From positions 124,001 to 188,000 of the forward strand of contig CACZNH010000006.1 in the NCBI GenBank assembly GCA_902782465.1: a stretch of 64,000 nucleotides of DNA, written 5' to 3'. Both the position numbers and the translations under genes were made by a program. Shown here one piece after another: positions 51,346 through 59,465 of the stretch; position 1 is the first letter of the stretch; every line of letters begins with the position of its first letter. Below the pieces are notes generated by a model. It was not told the DNA's origin, did not search any database, and saw only the letters and a list, made by a program, of their open reading frames with translations. The stretch is from an uncultured Bacteroidales bacterium. Lineage in GTDB: Bacteria > Bacteroidota > Bacteroidia > Bacteroidales > Muribaculaceae.

Positions 51346-52221
51346 TCAATCCAGGAAGCGCTGGTTGAGGTCGGCATAGTGGTCGATGCGGCGGTCGCGC
51401 AGGAAGGGCCACCAGCGGCGTACCTGCTCGCTGCGCTGCATGTCGATGTCGATGACCTGCAGGTCCTCGGCATCGTTGGGGGCACGGTAAATGAGTTCGC
51501 CTTGGGGGCCGGCGACGAAGCTGCTGCCCCAGAACTGGATGCCGCGAGTCTGTCCCGAGGGGTCAGGCTCGTGCCCTACCCTGTTGACGGTGATGACGGG
51601 CAGGCCGTTGGCAACGGCATGACCGCGCTGCACGGTGGTCCATGCCTCGCGCTGGCGTTCCTGTTCGTCGGGGGTGTCGCTGCTCTCGTAGCCGATGGCC
51701 GTGGGATAAATCAGCATTTGTGCCCCGCGCATCGCCATAAGGCGTGCGCCCTCGGGGTACCACTGGTCCCAGCACACCATCACGCCAAGGCGTCCCAGCG
51801 AGGTGTCGATAGGAATAAAACCCTGGTCACCCGGGGTGAAATAGAATTTCTCGTAATAGGCGGGGTCGTCGGGGATGTGCATCTTGCGGTACTGGCCTGC
51901 CACGCTGCCGTCGGTGTCATAGACCACTGCGGTGTTGTGGTAGAGACCCGTGGCGCGTTTCTCGAACATCGAGGTAACGAGTACGATGCCGCACTCGCGG
52001 GCCACGGCGGCATACTCTGCAGTCTCGCTGCCGGGGATTTCCACGGCGAGGTCGAAGTTGTCCACGCTCTCCACCTGGCAGAAGTAGAGCGAGTCGTGCA
52101 GCTCTGGCAGGACGACGAGTTGCGCGCCCATGGCTGCGAGCTGCTTGATTTTATTGATGAGCGACTGGCGGTTGCCCTTGACGTCGCTGGTGTTGCGTTG
52201 TTGTATGATACCGATTTTCAT
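51346..52221 (-). CDS. aguB: N-carbamoylputrescine amidase
   Basis: 291 residues of the nitrilase superfamily with the catalytic triad Glu40 (VVLPE), Lys113 (YRKMHIPDD) and Cys150 (VMVCWDQWYPE). It hydrolyses N-carbamoylputrescine to putrescine, carbon dioxide and ammonia. The agmatine deiminase that makes its substrate is the preceding gene, 15 bases upstream, which supports the specific name over a generic nitrilase. Confidence 0.95.
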   Translation of the reverse strand: MKIGIIQQRNTSDVKGNRQSLINKIKQLAAMGAQLVVLPELHDSLYFCQVESVDNFDLAVEIPGSETAEYAAVARECGIVLVTSMFEKRATGLYHNTAVVYDTDGSVAGQYRKMHIPDDPAYYEKFYFTPGDQGFIPIDTSLGRLGVMVCWDQWYPEGARLMAMRGAQMLIYPTAIGYESSDTPDEQERQREAWTTVQRGHAVANGLPVITVNRVGHEPDPSGQTRGIQFWGSSFVAGPQGELIYRAPNDAEDLQVIDIDMQRSEQVRRWWPFLRDRRIDHYADLNQRFLD

Positions 52222-52247
52222 TTCAGTTTTCAGTTTTCAGTTTTCAG
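52220..52247. repeat. Heptamer array between aguA and aguB
   Basis: On the plus strand ATTTCAG then three perfect TTTTCAG units, period 7. It covers the aguA stop, the last codons of aguA and the aguB ribosome-entry region up to the ATG. The unit matches that after lpd. Confidence 0.85.
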
Positions 52248-53283
52248 TTAGGGAACCCGTGGGGAGTTGCATGGTAGCGCAGTGCAGGGAGCCATGCTGG
52301 CAGATGAGGGCGCGGCAATCGACAGCGACCACCTTGCGTCCAGGGAAGGCTTGACCAATGAGTTCACATGCCTTGACGTCATTCTCGGGCTGACCATAGA
52401 CGGGCACCAGCACCTGATGATTGGTAATCAGGAAGTTGGCGTAGGTTGCCGGCAGGCGGGAGATTTCGTCATAGATGGCATCGGGTAGCGGCAGCTTGAT
52501 GAGGTGGTAATGGTTGCCGTCCACGTCGGTGAATTGCTTGAGTTGCTCTTCCATCTTCATCAGCGGCTCGAAATGCTCATCGCTGGGGTCATCGCATCCC
52601 GTGTAGAGGATAACGCCTCCAGGGGCAAAACGCGCCAGCGTGTCGATGTGGCCGTCTGTGTCGTCACCGGCCAGACTGCCGTGATCCAGCCACAGCATCT
52701 TGAGGCATCCCAGGCGGGACAGCAACACTTGCTCGAGCTGTTCGCGCGTCAGGGCATCGTTGCGGTTGGGCGCCGTCAGGCAGCAAGTGGTCGTCATGAC
52801 GGTGCCGTTGCCGTCGGTCTCGATGGCACCACCTTCCAGCACCAGGTCGCGGCTGTTGATCAGCGGCAGCTTGAAGACGCCTTGCTCGTTCAGGCGTGAG
52901 GTGACGAGGTTGTCGCAGTCGGCGGCGAACTTCATGCCCCAAGCGTTGAAGGTGAAATCAGAAAGCGACAACTTGCCATCATAATAGACGGTAATGGGGC
53001 CATAGTCGCGCACCCAGGTGTCGTTAGTGGGCAGCTCGATGATGTCGATGCGGTTCCAATCCACATCCTGCCCCAGTGCAGTGCGCACGTCATCAGCATC
53101 GCTGGCAACAATGACCAGCCGCTCGTCATCATTGAGGATTGCCCGTGCCATCTCAACGTAACACGCCGTCACCTCGTCGAGCATATAGGCCCAATCGGTG
53201 CCGGCATGAGGCCAAGAAATGATTACGCCGTCTTGCTTGTCCCATTCAGCAGCAAAACTGCGGTTGCGTTTTGTGGATTGCAT
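52237..53283 (-). CDS. aguA: Agmatine deiminase
   Basis: 348 residues from ATG 53283. PAD-like fold: WPHAGTDWAYMLDEV, NDTWVRDYGPITVY with acidic ligands, LEGGAIETDGNG, DDTDGHIDTLARF with the catalytic His and Asp, and the nucleophile Cys335 in GSLHCATMQLP. It converts agmatine to N-carbamoylputrescine. With aguB next, the pair makes putrescine. The last residues LTEN are encoded by the heptamer array, so the extreme C-terminus may be variable. Confidence 0.95.
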   Translation of the reverse strand: MQSTKRNRSFAAEWDKQDGVIISWPHAGTDWAYMLDEVTACYVEMARAILNDDERLVIVASDADDVRTALGQDVDWNRIDIIELPTNDTWVRDYGPITVYYDGKLSLSDFTFNAWGMKFAADCDNLVTSRLNEQGVFKLPLINSRDLVLEGGAIETDGNGTVMTTTCCLTAPNRNDALTREQLEQVLLSRLGCLKMLWLDHGSLAGDDTDGHIDTLARFAPGGVILYTGCDDPSDEHFEPLMKMEEQLKQFTDVDGNHYHLIKLPLPDAIYDEISRLPATYANFLITNHQVLVPVYGQPENDVKACELIGQAFPGRKVVAVDCRALICQHGSLHCATMQLPTGSLTEN

Positions 53284-53323
53284 CAATAATTTAATCTATA
53301 TGTGTGATTCAGTAATTCCAGAT

Positions 53324-53563
53324 TTAAATATTGTTACCAAACTCCTGATAGTTGTCCCAATAGGAGTCTTGAGACTCGATAATCTCATTGATAAAATCGC
53401 GATAACCGTCCTTGACGTTGTAACCGTTCTCCTCGCACCAGATGGCATAATCCTTACTAAACTCCTCGTCGGTGCGCACCACACGGTCAAACTCCTCGTC
53501 CAGTTCAGGCGTGTTACTGAAACGGTCCAGCAGCTCACGCAAATAATCTGAAATATCGTTCAT
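53324..53563 (-). CDS. Small acidic protein, unknown function
   Basis: 79 residues, strongly acidic, start MNDISDYLRELLDRFSN; the centre has WCEENGYNVKDGYRDF and the end NYQEFGNNI. Predicted all-helical, no signal peptide, no membrane segment. I do not recognise the family. It lies 40 bases upstream of aguA on the same strand and may head that operon; a -7 box TAAATTTG sits at 53648-53641. Function unknown. Confidence 0.72.
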   Translation of the reverse strand: MNDISDYLRELLDRFSNTPELDEEFDRVVRTDEEFSKDYAIWCEENGYNVKDGYRDFINEIIESQDSYWDNYQEFGNNI

Positions 53564-53888
53564 ATCTTGTTTTTCAATTAGTTACAAAACTCCATTGCCG
53601 AGTTCTGATGGTTTATACTTGTTTCTATGGTTTTGATGTTCAAATTTAGCACTATTTTTTGACATAACACACAATCAAAAGTTAAAAAAACTATATACTA
53701 TTATTATTGGTGGTGGGCGTTCGGCTTTAGGCATTAGGGAGTGAGAATATTATAAGGTGTTAAAATATTGATGGACTTTGAAACGTTTATCTCATAAAGA
53801 AGTATTACCTTTGCGTCACAATTAGGGGGAACACGCATTCCCCTGCCAATAAACAACTGACAGCATCAAAAAAGAAAACCTCACAACC
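53564..53888. other. Divergent promoter region
   Basis: About 325 bases without a gene. Minus-strand TAAATTTG (53648-53641) serves the small acidic protein and aguAB; plus-strand TACCTTTG (53806-53813) serves the DUF4836-like lipoprotein. Between them is AT-rich DNA with no other recognisable element. Confidence 0.55.
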
Positions 53889-55430
53889 ATGCAGATTGAG
53901 ACATTGAAAAAATGGTTGAAAAACGTGCTGATGGCGTTCATCCTGCTACACCTTGTGGGATGTAGCAGCGACAGCCTGGAGAAAATGATTCCTGCCGACG
54001 CCACTGGCGTCGTGTGCATCGACATGCCCGGAATCCTGAAGCATGCCGGCATGCTGGACGACGGCAAAATCGTGTTGCCCCAGTCGTTGAAGCAAGCCAT
54101 TGACGAGAACGACACGTCACCCCTGTGCGTGCTGCTCGCCGACCTGCCGCAGCTGGGTCTCGACACCGATAGTAAGGCCTACGCCTACTTCACCTCCAAG
54201 ACCTTTGGCCGCGTGCTGCTGACGCAGCTCGACGACCCCGCCAAGGCCCGCAAGACGCTGGCCATACGCGTGGGCGGCGACTTTGAGAAGGTCGAGGGTC
54301 TGGACTGCATGTACGTGGGCGACAACCTGTATGCCATCGAGGGCGATGTACTGCTCGTGGGCACGGTGAACAAGGCCATGGAAATTGCCCGTGCCGCCAA
54401 GGCTGCCAAGAACATCCTCAACAAGACCGCTGCCAGCATCGTTGACAACAAGGCCGTCAAGGAGGTGCTGCACAACGATGATGCCGAGGTGAGCGCCTGG
54501 ATTCAGGGCAAGGGCCTGAAGTATATCCTCAACAAGAGTGAGGTCTATCGGGAACTGTCGCGCAAGATGCCGCTCATCGAGATTTTCACCGAGAGCGACA
54601 TCGATGCCGTGACCTGCCATATTGACCTGGAGAAGGACGAGGTGAATATGGACTCGCGCATCCTTGCTGCCGAGAATAGCGAGTATGCCCAGCTGCTCAA
54701 CTCCACCCTGGGCAAACCCAGCGACGACGTCCTAAAGGCCATTCCCAACTCGATGGACTACATCTTCACGATGAGCGTCAAAGGTGACAACTTCGTGAAA
54801 CTCAAGCAAATCCAGCAGTTGCTGAACATGTTCGGCAAGATACCTTATATCGGGCGCATCGACCTGGCGAGCATCCTTGCCACCGTTGACGGTCCGTTCA
54901 CCATCGGCCTCGCCCGCGACCCGCACCTGGAGGGTGAGTGGAACATGGTGCTGGCCACACGTTCCAATGACCCCGACGGCGTGGTGAAGCAAATCAGCAC
55001 CTTTGCCAACGCGATGGGCCAGGCACCTGAGTTGTATGACGGCGAGTACATCTACCAGTACGAAAACAAGATGATACGCATCGGCGTGATCGACGGCATC
55101 CTGTACATGAAGATGCTGGATTATGAGCAGACCGAGGGCTATGCTTACGAGATGAAACCCGTGCGCGAGTTCTTTGACAACGCCTTAATCGGTATCTTTG
55201 CCCAGACCCTCAACGATAGCGTGCAAGGCTTCTTTGACTTCGGTCTGGAGAGCATCTTCGACGGCAAGGGCCATTTCTACACCAGCCAGCCCAAAGCCAA
55301 CGCCACGCTGGAACTGCTGCGTGCCCTGTGCTCCATCAAGACGCACGACACCTTTGGCAACGAGACCGAGGACGACAACGGCATCTCGTCGTTCGTCTCA
55401 GGCGCTATCGACAAACTCCAACCGATGTAA
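53889..55430 (+). CDS. DUF4836-like lipoprotein
   Basis: 513 residues. The N-terminal hydrophobic stretch ends in a lipobox LHLVGC, so it is a predicted lipoprotein. The sequence after it (KMIPADATGVVCIDMPGIL) and the later GPFTIGLARDPHLEGEWN resemble the DUF4836 family of Bacteroidota lipoproteins. The body is a repeated alpha/beta arrangement without catalytic motifs that I recognise. Function unknown. It is monocistronic: promoter at 53806 and a strong terminator at 55581. Confidence 0.72.
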   Translation: MQIETLKKWLKNVLMAFILLHLVGCSSDSLEKMIPADATGVVCIDMPGILKHAGMLDDGKIVLPQSLKQAIDENDTSPLCVLLADLPQLGLDTDSKAYAYFTSKTFGRVLLTQLDDPAKARKTLAIRVGGDFEKVEGLDCMYVGDNLYAIEGDVLLVGTVNKAMEIARAAKAAKNILNKTAASIVDNKAVKEVLHNDDAEVSAWIQGKGLKYILNKSEVYRELSRKMPLIEIFTESDIDAVTCHIDLEKDEVNMDSRILAAENSEYAQLLNSTLGKPSDDVLKAIPNSMDYIFTMSVKGDNFVKLKQIQQLLNMFGKIPYIGRIDLASILATVDGPFTIGLARDPHLEGEWNMVLATRSNDPDGVVKQISTFANAMGQAPELYDGEYIYQYENKMIRIGVIDGILYMKMLDYEQTEGYAYEMKPVREFFDNALIGIFAQTLNDSVQGFFDFGLESIFDGKGHFYTSQPKANATLELLRALCSIKTHDTFGNETEDDNGISSFVSGAIDKLQPM

Positions 55431-55580
55431 ATCGCTTTTAAGCGCTGCACAAGGGATAATGGTTAATGTTTAAGGAGGGCATCCGCATACTTTACCCCAC
55501 GCCAAGGCGCTAAGGCGCAAAGTTTTTTAAGGTCGCACTAAAGCGCGAGAAATTAAGAAAAAATCAAGCATGACAACAAA

Positions 55581-55613
55581 AACACATCCGCGTCGCTGTG
55601 GCGCGGATGTGTT
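55581..55613. terminator. Bidirectional terminator
   Basis: AACACATCCGCG (55581-55592) pairs with CGCGGATGTGTT (55602-55613), with A run before and TTTT after. It lies between the DUF4836-like gene and the converging beta-barrel gene. Just before it, at 55499-55525, short 8-base near-repeats (CCAAGGCG, CTAAGGCG) occur. Confidence 0.8.
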
Positions 55614-55690
55614 TTAACTCATCGGCTTAACGTTGGGGCAGCTGTCAGAAATATCAGAATTCTCTGCTGTTCTTTCTTTTAGGGGTCGAA

Positions 55691-56164
55691 TCAGAACTTG
55701 TAGTTCAGGCCGAGGCCGATGACACCCTGGTCCACCTTGCGGATGATGGTGTGGCGGTACTCAAGGTTCACGCCCCAGTGGTCGGAGATTTCATATTCAA
55801 CGCCGGCACCCAGGTTGAGGCCAATGTGGTTCTTCTCGACACCCTCGAACTTGGCCATCGTGTAATTGAGACCGGCAAGAGGATAAATGAAGAAGTTCTC
55901 ATTGAACAGGTTGACGAGGTAGTGGGCGTTGATGTTCACATCCCACCAGGAGGTGTGGTTGTGCTCAAAGAAGTAGTTGAAGCCCACCTCGCCGCGCAGA
56001 TGGTCGATGATGCCATACTGGAAGCGTGCTCCGAGGCCCAGGCTCTCAATCTCACTGCCGTAAACCAGGTTAACACCCACGGCGGTCTCACCTTGACCCA
56101 CTTGTGCCTGTGAAACGCCAATGCCGAGCATGAGGGCACAGACGAGCGTAAAAATCTTTTTCAT
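55691..56164 (-). CDS. Small outer-membrane beta-barrel protein
   Basis: 157 residues. Signal peptide ending at SQAQV; then about eight amphipathic strands alternating hydrophobic and polar residues, with a typical last strand ending in Phe (IGLGLNYKF). This is the OmpX/OmpA-like eight-stranded barrel class (outer membrane protein beta-barrel). No ligand is evident. A palindrome GTTGTAAAATTACAAC at 56219-56234 lies upstream and contains a -7-like TAATTTTA. Confidence 0.85.
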   Translation of the reverse strand: MKKIFTLVCALMLGIGVSQAQVGQGETAVGVNLVYGSEIESLGLGARFQYGIIDHLRGEVGFNYFFEHNHTSWWDVNINAHYLVNLFNENFFIYPLAGLNYTMAKFEGVEKNHIGLNLGAGVEYEISDHWGVNLEYRHTIIRKVDQGVIGLGLNYKF

Positions 56165-56273
56165 TGTAGTTCTCAGTTTAAATTGTTTATTGATAAAAGT
56201 TATTGCCGCAATTATTCAAGTTGTAAAATTACAACAATTTTTCTAAACCCACAACATTTGGGCGTATTTTCGA

Positions 56274-56301
56274 CAAAAAAAGCTGCCCTTGTGAGGCAGC
56301 C
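56274..56301 (-). terminator. Terminator of the primary sigma factor gene
   Basis: Minus strand: GGCTGCC pairs with GGCAGC around a 7-base loop, followed by seven or more T. It lies 34 bases after the stop. Confidence 0.85.
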
Positions 56302-56334
56302 CTAATCTTTTTATCCATCATGTAATGCTCCCGT

Positions 56335-57192
56335 TTAGCCCAAATAGGCCTTGAGGAGCTTGCTTTTTTGGCCCTTGAGACGGCGGATGGCCTTCTCCTT
56401 GATTTGACGCACGCGCTCGCGCGTGAGGTCGAACTTGGCGCCGATTTCCTCCAGCGTCATCTCCTGGCAACCGATACCGAAGAACATCTTCAGGATATCA
56501 CGCTCACGCGGATTGAGCTGGTCCAGGGCACGGTTCACCTCCTTGGCCAGCGACTCCTGGTTCAAGGTCGAGTCCGCCATGGGCGAATCATTGTTGGGCA
56601 AGACATCGAGCAGACTGTTGTCCTCACCCTCGACAAACGGTGCATCGACCGAGACGTGACGACCCGACACCTTCATGGTGTCGCTGATCTTGTCCACGGG
56701 GATGTCGAGGCGCTCGGCGAGTTCCTCGGCCGAGGGACGACGCTCGTGCTCTTGCTCAAACCGCGACTGCGCCTTGCTGATCTTGTTGATGGAGCCCACC
56801 TGGTTCAGCGGCAGCCTGACGATGCGGGACTGCTCGGCCAGGGCTTGGAGGATGGATTGACGAATCCACCAAACGGCATAGGAGATAAACTTGAAGCCAC
56901 GCGTCTCGTCGAACTTCTGCGCTGCCTTGATGAGGCCCAGATTACCCTCGTCGATCAAGTCGGGCAGACTCAATCCCTGGTTCTGGTACTGTTTTGCGAC
57001 AGAAACGACAAAGCGCAAGTTGGCACTGACAAGTTTGTCAAGAGCCGCTTGATCGCCCTGGCGAATGCGCTGAGCCAACTCGACTTCCTCATCGACCGTA
57101 ATCAATTCCTTGCGGCCGATTTCCTGAAGATATTTGTCAAGTGACGCGCTTTCGCGGTTAGTAATGGATTTTGTAATTTTAAGTTGTCTCAT
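56335..57192 (-). CDS. rpoD: RNA polymerase primary sigma factor (RpoD, Bacteroidota type)
   Basis: 285 residues. Region 1.2 ([16 protein letters not shown]), region 2 with [17 protein letters not shown], region 3, and region 4 with the recognition helix [21 protein letters not shown]. The acidic region 1.1 and the long spacer of proteobacterial sigma-70 are absent, which is standard for the primary sigma of this phylum, and explains the TAnnTTTG boxes seen throughout the window. A -7 box lies 26 bases upstream. Confidence 0.97.
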   Translation of the reverse strand: MRQLKITKSITNRESASLDKYLQEIGRKELITVDEEVELAQRIRQGDQAALDKLVSANLRFVVSVAKQYQNQGLSLPDLIDEGNLGLIKAAQKFDETRGFKFISYAVWWIRQSILQALAEQSRIVRLPLNQVGSINKISKAQSRFEQEHERRPSAEELAERLDIPVDKISDTMKVSGRHVSVDAPFVEGEDNSLLDVLPNNDSPMADSTLNQESLAKEVNRALDQLNPRERDILKMFFGIGCQEMTLEEIGAKFDLTRERVRQIKEKAIRRLKGQKSKLLKAYLG

Positions 57193-57217
57193 CTAACTTA
57201 TGTAGAGTTTAAGCGTG

Positions 57218-57225
57218 CAAAATTA
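57218..57225 (-). promoter_or_regulatory. -7 box of rpoD
   Basis: Minus-strand TAATTTTG, 25 bases upstream of the ATG at 57192. The leader would be short. Confidence 0.55.
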
Positions 57226-57624
57226 CTACATTTTTTTCGTTATTCCAAAGAAACAAGCAAAAATCGCACCAAAAACAGTCAAATCATCAAAAAAGAAGGG
57301 AAAAAGCGTTAAAAATGCCCACCCGATCCCTCATGTGGGAAAAATATTACTGACAAAGGGGCTGTTGCATGGTGTTTCCCGTTGAAGTCGGCTCAACGAG
57401 CCACCAGCCGCCATCGATGCAACACTTGCGTGTCCCATTAAAAAGAACAGGAGGAATGACAAATGTTTTCTATGGTATGATATATATCTTCTTGTCGGGA
57501 ACGATTTTGTTAAAAGTGTCCCTGACGTGGCTGTGGTGTCCTGAAAAGAAATGGTGGCAGTGACAGATTGTCACCACCACCATTACGATTATGAAAAATC
57601 GCTATCGCATGTGCGTGTGCCGAT
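57226..57624. other. Intergenic region with a doubtful 35-residue frame
   Basis: About 400 bases between rpoD and degP. The only candidate gene is a plus-strand frame at 57456-57563 (MTNVFYGMIYIFL to KKWWQ), 35 residues with one membrane helix. It is preceded by AGGAGG, a strong Shine-Dalgarno that is unusual for this phylum. No -7 box was found, and nothing else is recognisable. I regard the small frame as possible but unproven. Confidence 0.3.
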
Positions 57625-59166
57625 TTAGTCCTCGTCGTCGCTCAGGTCAACGGCATAGTAAACCTTCTTGCCCGTGGGATAGAAGCCGGTGATGAACATC
57701 ACCTTGTCGCTGTCGCCACTGCGCATAATCTGGTTGTAGATGCTCTCCACATCATCGCGCGAGTCAACGGGCATGTTGTTGATGTCGGTGATGATGAAGC
57801 CGTCGCGGATGCCTGCGTTCTTGAACTTGCCGGCCTTGATGCCGACCACCTTCAGACCCTTGGAGATGGCCAGGTCTTCCTTCTCGTCAGCACTCAGCTC
57901 GGTGAAGGCGCAGCCCAGTGACATGACATCGCTCTGCTTGGTCATCTTGGTGTTACCCTGGTCGTTCTTGAAGGTGACGGTGGTGCGCTTGAGCTTGTTG
58001 TCACGGTAGTACTCAATCTCGGCCTTGTCGCCAGGACGCAGCTTGTTCATCTCCTCCTGCATCTCGCCGCTGTCCTTGACGCGGGCGCCATTGAGCTTGA
58101 CGATGACGTCGCCCTCCTGCAGACCTGCCTCCTTGGCAGCACCGCGGTCGGTCACCTTGGCCACATAGAGGCCCTCGTTGGTAGCGGTAATCTTCTCTTC
58201 CTTGGCCTTCTCGGCGGTCAGTTCACTGTACTGGATGCCGAGCACAGCACGCTGCACGGTACCATACTGCTTGATGTCGGTAATCACCTTCTTGACGGTG
58301 TTGCTGGGCACGGCGAACGAGCAGCCACTGTAGTTACCCGTCTGGGAATAAATCATGGTGTTGATGCCTATGAGCTCGCCGGCGGTGTTCACGAGCGCGC
58401 CACCCGAGTTGCCAGGGTTAACGGCGGCGTCATGCTGGATAAACGCCTTGATGCCACTGTTGTCGCTGGTGTTCATGCCACGAGCCTTGGCACTGATGAT
58501 GCCGGCGGTGACGGTGGAGTTGAAACCGAAGGGGTTGCCCACGGCCACACACCACTGCCCCACTTTGACAGCGTCGCTGTTGCCGAAGGTGATGGTGTGC
58601 AGGTCCTTGGCGTTGATCTTGATGAGGGCGATATCGGTCTTCTCGTCGGCACCAACAACTGTTGCGTTAAAGGTGCGGTTGTCGTTGAGGGTCACCTCAA
58701 GCTTCTCGGCACCATCGATGACGTGATTGTTGGTCACGATGTAGCCGTCAGGGCTGATAATAACGCCCGAGCCCATGCCACGGGGTTGGGGCTCACTCTT
58801 CTGTTGCTGCTGCTGTTGCTGCTTGCGGCCACGCTGACCGCTGCCATAACCGGGGCCAAAGAAGAACTCGAACGGGTCGAAGAAGTCGCCCCCGTACATG
58901 CTCTGCTGCGGTGTGGCGTAACTCTTGATGCTCACGACGGTGTTGATGGTGTTCTCGGCGACATCGGTGAAGTCGCGGCTCATGTCCACCGTGCGGGTCG
59001 ATGTGCGCACAAAGCCGTCGCTGGAGGGCTCACACTCCTGATTCAGCACATAACCGTCAGTAATGACGCCTATTTTCTGTAACTCGGTTGTTGTCATCAT
59101 GGTTGCTGCCGAGCCCATGACCGACGCAGCCACTAACATCAAAGCTAATTTCAAATTCTTTTTCAT
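57625..59166 (-). CDS. degP: HtrA/DegP family periplasmic serine protease
   Basis: 513 residues from ATG 59166 (MKKNLKLALM), signal peptide or anchor at the start. Trypsin-like domain with triad His148 (NNHVIDGA), Asp178 (KTDIALIKI) and Ser254 (PGNSGGALV), followed by two PDZ domains (about 310-400 and 420-505). Between the signal and the protease lies a loop rich in Phe/Gly and a run of seven Gln (116-122). Family members degrade or refold damaged envelope proteins. A TACATTTG box lies upstream on the minus strand. Monocistronic. Confidence 0.95.
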   Translation of the reverse strand: MKKNLKLALMLVAASVMGSAATMMTTTELQKIGVITDGYVLNQECEPSSDGFVRTSTRTVDMSRDFTDVAENTINTVVSIKSYATPQQSMYGGDFFDPFEFFFGPGYGSGQRGRKQQQQQQQKSEPQPRGMGSGVIISPDGYIVTNNHVIDGAEKLEVTLNDNRTFNATVVGADEKTDIALIKINAKDLHTITFGNSDAVKVGQWCVAVGNPFGFNSTVTAGIISAKARGMNTSDNSGIKAFIQHDAAVNPGNSGGALVNTAGELIGINTMIYSQTGNYSGCSFAVPSNTVKKVITDIKQYGTVQRAVLGIQYSELTAEKAKEEKITATNEGLYVAKVTDRGAAKEAGLQEGDVIVKLNGARVKDSGEMQEEMNKLRPGDKAEIEYYRDNKLKRTTVTFKNDQGNTKMTKQSDVMSLGCAFTELSADEKEDLAISKGLKVVGIKAGKFKNAGIRDGFIITDINNMPVDSRDDVESIYNQIMRSGDSDKVMFITGFYPTGKKVYYAVDLSDDED

Positions 59167-59241
59167 GTGTCTTTTGAATGTTAATTTATTGTTGTTTTTA
59201 AATTTTTCAAATGTTAAATTTAACGATTTCAAATCTTGTGC

Positions 59242-59249
59242 CAAATGTA
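59242..59249 (-). promoter_or_regulatory. -7 box of degP
   Basis: Minus-strand TACATTTG, 75 bases upstream of the ATG at 59166, which implies a leader of about 65-70 bases. It excludes the longer frame that reaches 59283. Confidence 0.5.
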
Positions 59250-59409
59250 CAACGAAAAATGACAATGGCAATAATTGTGCCATAGTTTTTAAAAATAATT
59301 AATAGCGATGACGTGGGTTTTTAATTTGTTTTACATTGGAAGCCCATCTTATAACAATTTATGACACACTGTCGCCCGTACTGGCCATAATGGCAGGACC
59401 CGCACAACA

Positions 59410-59448
59410 AATCCCGCCCGACAACAAAGCGAGTCGTCGGGCGGGATT
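59410..59448 (-). terminator. Terminator of folC
   Basis: AATCCCGCCCGAC (59410-59422) pairs perfectly with GTCGGGCGGGATT (59436-59448), 13 bp GC-rich. On the minus strand it is followed by TGTTGTG, so the T run is weak. Confidence 0.7.
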
Positions 59449-59465
59449 GCTGTATCGCGACGGCA

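Noticed and set aside
51344-51412. Extended N-terminus of the TPR protein
   Set aside because: It overlaps aguB and is Pro/Arg-rich; the ATG pair at 51338-51343 gives a proper signal peptide.
4285-52247. Heptamer arrays as CRISPR
   Set aside because: There are no spacers of 25-40 bases, no repeats of 24 bases or more and no cas genes.
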